10,156 bases of DNA from Hemicentrotus pulcherrimus. Lineage: Eukaryota > Echinodermata > Echinoidea > Camarodonta > Strongylocentrotidae. A program made the position numbers and the translations under genes. Positions 6,605 to 10,156 of the stretch are shown piece after piece. The DNA is taken from NCBI GenBank assembly GCA_003118195.1, contig BEXV01000185.1:131053-141208 (forward strand), written 5' to 3'. Numbering within the stretch: position 1 is the stretch's first letter; the number at the start of each line of letters is the position of its first letter. The notes under the pieces were generated by a model, which saw only the letters and a list, made by a program, of their open reading frames with translations, searched no databases and was not told where the DNA came from.

Positions 6605-6748
6605 ACAGAGAGAAAGAATGATAGATATAAAAGAAAAGAAGAAAAAAAAGGTATGAAAAAGAGAAAGGGAAAGAAAAGGGGAAAGGGAAGGGCATAGAGA
6701 CTAGAGAGAAAGACAGAAAGAAAAAGAGAAGCAAAAAACAGAGACAAA
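6605..6748 (+). repeat. Polypurine (GA-rich) tract
   Basis: About 145 bp is almost entirely A and G, with GGGAAAGAAAAGGGGAAAGG as its densest part. In the rhotekin transcript it is a long polypyrimidine tract starting about 155 nt upstream of the acceptor at 6449. The long F/S/L-rich reading frames on the minus strand here come from this composition and are not genes. Confidence 0.8.
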
Positions 6749-6761
6749 ACATGGATTATTA

Positions 6762-6778
6762 TTTTTTTTTTTTTTTTT
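6762..6778 (+). repeat. T17 homopolymer
   Basis: Seventeen T residues preceded by ATTATTA; the minus strand reads A17. It could be the tail of an old retroposon or a simple repeat; no element body was recognised on either side. A CT run follows at 6820-6833. Confidence 0.8.
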
Positions 6779-6833
6779 ACAGGGACAAAATACACTGTTG
6801 ACATTTAGACTGAAATTTTTTCTCTCTCTCTCT

Positions 6834-7526
6834 TTTATTAACATAAAAGGTATGACATCGAAAACAAGATACATTCTATGTGGATTTATTAGAGCCAAAG
6901 ATTGAAAAAAATGGCAAAAGAAAGAATGAACATACATGTAGATAACCATTAAAAACAATCGTAAACGAGGCAGGTGTTGGTTGGCATGGCAATAAAGCTC
7001 ATCATTTAAGGATGAAACCTATCCTGTCTGAGTCATGCTCAAGCTGTGTCTGGTCAAATACCGTTGTTTACTTTCATAAATTGGAAAGAACGGTAGCATA
7101 TGTCACGATTCTGTCTGCAGAGGGGCATATCATTTATCATGGGGTGTTCCTGTTTATGCTATGGGCGCTTGGGCGAGCCAATGATGGCTATTCTGTTATG
7201 ATTTACATGTATCTTCAGCTCATCAGAGCTCGTTAGTGATGCACTACATGCACTGGGAGTAGAGGAAGTCATTTATCTCTTGAGAGAAAGTAAAATACAC
7301 AAACTTGTCAGAATGAAATATGACAATGATGTCTTGGGAGGGGCCATCTCCTTTTTGCCGGGTATCTGTCTTGCTTGAAGAGCTTTCGTGTTTTTTTAGT
7401 TGTATCATTTATATCCATACACTTCTAGAAACTTATGTAAAACATGCTCCCTCTGAACACATCTATCACTTAAAATTACTCAAATCTAAAAAGAAGAAAA
7501 TCTATCAAGCTAGCTAGGGTGTCTGG
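6834..7526. other. Intronic stretch without recognised features
   Basis: This is part of the large upstream rhotekin intron. Two short plus-strand open frames (7012-7236 and 7320-7517) have no recognisable domain, splice context or codon signature. I see no gene or repeat family. Confidence 0.6.
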
Positions 7527-7666
7527 GTGTGTGACATTATACATACTAATTGCCGAAATGTACTCATATAAAATAATTTGATGGATCAAAAAAGATCAAA
7601 TTCTTAAAAATTATACGAGTCATATTTCAACTAATTTCAGGGGTGTTTCTAGAGGATGTGACACAC
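7527..7666. mobile_element. Imperfect foldback element, possible MITE
   Basis: GTGTGTGACAT at 7527-7537 matches the inverse of ATGTGACACAC at 7656-7666 with one mismatch. Toward the centre, ACTCATATAA and ATTTGATGGATC pair imperfectly with GATCAAAT and TTATACGAGT around 7565-7620. Together they suggest a decayed palindromic element about 140 bp long. No target-site duplication was established. Confidence 0.4.
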
Positions 7667-8246
7667 ATCAATTACATATTTTCTGACAGCAAATCACAAA
7701 AAGGCACAAATATTTATGAACCTTTAAAAAAATATCTTTTGCTTGTTCTTTCAGTTACAAGTAACTTATTGGCATTAATGATCCGACATCCATTGGTCTA
7801 AGTCTAGGATACGCTCCAGGGACAAAACAGACTATTTTGTGCCTGTATTTATCAAGTCATGAGACTTAGAGTACGAAACAATTACTTTCTCTGATCAGTA
7901 ATCAGAGCAACAAAAGAATTCATTCCACTTTTATAAATATTTAATCTGTTGTGAGATCCAGAGGCAATACCTTTGTTTTAAAAAATACAGTCCATGCCCA
8001 ACTGGCTCTAACAGACGTTAAGCAATTGTAACAGTATCAACCACATTACAATTCACTGGATGTAAAAATAATTTATTCCACACGATCAAGCTTCAACGTC
8101 AATTGGTAACATTCACTGAGCAAACACAAATGTGGGCATGTATAAGGCACGCATTCATGTAGCTGTCAGAATTGAAACGGTATTACACACGAAGGATGCG
8201 ATTGTTAGATCAATCTAGCTTTACCCTATCCACCTGTCCTCACGTT
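7667..8246. other. Intronic stretch without recognised features
   Basis: About 580 nt of AT-rich intron between the foldback element and the tandem array. I see no coding, repeat or regulatory structure that I can support. Confidence 0.6.
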
Positions 8247-8902
8247 CATGCTTGAGAATTGCTGATGGTGTGAGGGGTGCCAGGAGAAGGTACTCATGAT
8301 CCATCATTTTCCCTAATTAAGGCAAAAGGGTGTGAAATGTCACATTGTCTGTCTGTCTGTCTGGCATATTTAAAGGGACTGTTCAGCAGCTGCAATTATA
8401 AACTCATTAAAAAAGAAAGAGAAGTTTGTAAGATATCATAATTGAGAATTACCAATGGTTCTGATGTTGATAGGGGTGCTAGGAGAAGGTACCCATCATT
8501 TTCCCTAATTAAGGCAAAAGGGTGTGAAATGTCACATTGTCTGTCTGTCTGTTTGGCATATTTAAAGGGAGTGCTCGGCAGCTGCAGTTATAAAACCATT
8601 AAAAAGAAATAGAAGTTTGCAAGCTTTAATGCTTGAGAATTACAAATAGTCTAATGTTGTTAGGGGTGCTGGGAAAAGATTATTTTTTCCCTAATTAAGG
8701 TGATACAATGTATATGCCAAAATGTCACATTGTCCATCTGTCTGTATGTCATATTTAAAGGGAATGTTCAGCAGCTGCAGTTATAAATTTATACAAAAAT
8801 TAGAGAAGTTTGTCAGCTTTCATGCTTGAGCGTTGCTGTTAGGTGCTGGGAAAAGGTGCCCATCATTTGTCTAATTAAGGAGATGGGATGTGAAATGTCA
8901 TA

Positions 8903-8933
<31 letters not shown>

Positions 8934-8970
8934 GTTTATATAAAGAATGCTCAGCAGCTGCATTGTTAGA
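8247..8970. repeat. Four-copy tandem array, period 183-193 bp
   Basis: The units start at about 8247, 8436, 8628 and 8821. Each has, in order, a TGCTTGAGAATT-like start, AGGGGTGCTAGGAGAAGGT, TTTTCCCTAATTAAGG, GTGTGAAATGTCACATTGTC, a GTCT microsatellite, CATATTTAAAGGGA, CAGCAGCTGCAGTTATAAA and a poly-A-rich AGAGAAGTTTG. CAGCAGCTGCA recurs at 8384, 8576, 8769 and 8952. The last unit is incomplete at its right end. The units are diverged enough to be old. There are no spacers or short conserved repeats of CRISPR type and no ORF; it is a satellite-like intronic repeat. Confidence 0.88.
8905..8933 (+). repeat. GTCT microsatellite, seven units
   Basis: Seven GTCT units in the fourth copy of the tandem array, against four in copy 1 (8347-8363), three in copy 2 and an interrupted run in copy 3. 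The tetranucleotide is probably still changing length. Confidence 0.85.
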
Positions 8971-8986
8971 ATACATGTACATGTAT
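8971..8986. repeat. Perfect 16-bp palindrome ATACATGTACATGTAT
   Basis: Self-complementary over its full length, immediately after the tandem array. Low-complexity alternating sequence; no function is inferred. Confidence 0.7.
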
Positions 8987-10156
8987 AAACAACAAAGTTT
9001 CTGCTTTTAATACTACCTGATAGAATATCTTTTAACATTTATATGGAGTGATTTTCTCTTAAAATGCCCCTGATTTAATATCTTAGTACAAAATTAACAA
9101 TATTTCTCCTCACTAGGCCTAGTAGTCCCCACTTTTTAGGTTTCACACATGTTTAAAATACTGAACTGATCTTATTGCCATTGTCACACATTCAATGCAG
9201 ATTATCGAGAAACTTACAAATGGACAAATTTCAGACTCCTGTACAGAAGAAAAAAAAAATCTTAATAAAATACAGTTTCACAAAGTGACAGTCCCAGTTT
9301 GAAGAGGTGTTGCTACAGGCATTCAATGTCCAAATCACATTGCACTTTATACAATACAAAGCCTTCTTTCTACCATTGTGGGGTAAGCATGAAGCCATTA
9401 TAGGGGTGAAAGAAAGGGGAAGTCTTCTATGACAGGGGTACAATGAGGGCATGAATCTTCTTAAATGAGGTGTGGAAAAGATGTGACATGTATTGTGGGG
9501 TGGGGCCCGTGATTGGGGGGGGGGCAGTATTACGTGGCTTCTTCTTTGTGTGTGATAGCATGGTGATTAGCTGAATCACAAATTGCCTTCTTTTTTCTTT
9601 TTCTTTTGCTCATGAGAACACTTAAATAATTTCTAAAGTGAAGATTCTCTCAGGGTAATTTCAAGTTTTATTTCCCAGAGATGGTGAGAAGTGGGACTTT
9701 TTTGGGGACATATGTTGGTTAACTTGTTAGAGACTGCTTCCTTTCTCTGAACACGTATTTCCAATGAGTTTCATCCTTGAACGCTTGAGCATTGTGTATT
9801 GTAGCCAAGCTAATGTAAAGCCAGGGTAATAATATGATTGCAGGGCCCTCAGGAGAATAGTATTAATAGTACTGATAGAGCTACCCTGGGTAACCAAGAC
9901 ATACATTATGTAGTATCAGCATAAGTAGAGGTACATGTACACTGTACGTATCATAGTCTTTTAAGTGAGTTAACTTCACAGTTTCCTGAGCTAAATCACT
10001 GTATGGTTCAACATTTTTGTATGATTGAAACTCACCAAACATTAAAATCGATTTAGGGCATATCCTAGTCCACTTTAACTATAGTCTATCACAACAGAAT
10101 AAAGAATATAATGGAATGAGAAATATAACAAAAATACAAGAAAAAAATCAAAGAAA
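8987..10156. other. Intronic stretch to the right window edge
   Basis: AT-rich, about 1.2 kb. It holds a 21-nt segment flanked by splice-like sites (9218-9238), the palindrome ACTAGGCCTAGT (9112-9123) and a G10 run (9515-9524) next to GGGGTGGGG. No exon resembling the missing N-terminal part of the anillin-homology domain or the HR1 domain could be found, so this is treated as rhotekin intron. Confidence 0.6.
9496..9524 (+). repeat. G-rich patch with G10 run
   Basis: GGGGTGGGGCCC followed by a run of ten G. It has four or more G tracts within 30 nt and so fits a G-quadruplex-type pattern on the plus (template) strand. Confidence 0.55.

Noticed and set aside
6549..6958. Three overlapping minus-strand ORFs rich in F, S and L that look like membrane segments
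   Set aside because: They are translations of the polypurine/polypyrimidine tract in different frames, with no domain or splice support.
7012..7517. Two short plus-strand ORFs
   Set aside because: 74 and 65 codons, no recognisable motif, no splice or promoter context; consistent with chance in intron.
8247..8970. CRISPR-like repeat array
   Set aside because: The units are about 190 bp, diverged and contiguous without unique spacers, in a eukaryotic intron.
6449..10156. Search for upstream rhotekin exons (HR1 domain and the W-K-D/NKG part of the anillin-homology domain)
   Set aside because: No acceptor-donor pair with matching coding sequence was found by eye; these exons most likely lie beyond the right edge.

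Overview
The window is eukaryotic nuclear DNA: AT-rich, with long introns, GT-AG splice sites, microsatellites and short interspersed repeats. No prokaryotic gene organisation, rRNA, tRNA gene or CRISPR array is visible. The one recognisable gene is a rhotekin homologue on the minus strand. Several repeats look like families I associate with sea urchins: a short element with a GTAAAGCGCT core and an ATT-rich tail, a tRNA-headed SINE with a TCCCTCAGAGAGGACTT-like body, and a TTTCACAAAGA..TAAGATCGACTT element. An echinoderm, probably a sea urchin, is the best guess, but it rests on memory of repeat families and not on a search.

The gene is transcribed right to left. Seven consecutive internal exons could be assembled by hand, each with an AG acceptor, a GT donor and compatible phase: 6448-6328, 6054-5877, 4552-4438, 3881-3772, 2690-2562, 1824-1665 and 142-29. 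They total 927 nt and give 308 uninterrupted codons. In order they encode most of the anillin-homology domain (with the hallmark CCRLAAQPLC), the PH domain split over two exons, and the start of the conserved post-PH segment (W..CC....KI, then KGSLYDE). The N-terminal Rho-binding HR1 region lies beyond 10156 and the C-terminus lies left of position 1, so the gene is partial at both ends.

The introns hold everything else. Intron 143-1664 has a 175-bp element with perfect 16-bp terminal inverted repeats (831-1005) and a possible alternative 3' terminal exon. Intron 2691-3771 carries three decayed tandem copies of the first PH exon with its acceptor and flanking intron, with a period of about 180 bp. 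Intron 3882-4437 ends in a SINE-like element whose ATT tail runs straight into a splice donor. Intron 4553-5876 is packed with two tRNA-related SINEs and three copies of one element, two direct and one inverted; the inverted copy stops about 14 nt from the next donor. The 3.7-kb stretch 6449-10156 is the left part of a large upstream intron. It has a polypurine tract plus T17, an imperfect foldback (7527-7666), a four-copy tandem array of 183-193 bp (8247-8970), a candidate 21-nt microexon that fails the frame test, and a G10 run.

Nothing supports a new multi-gene system. The observations most worth checking are the tandem pseudo-exons beside the PH exon and the repeats abutting splice donors.
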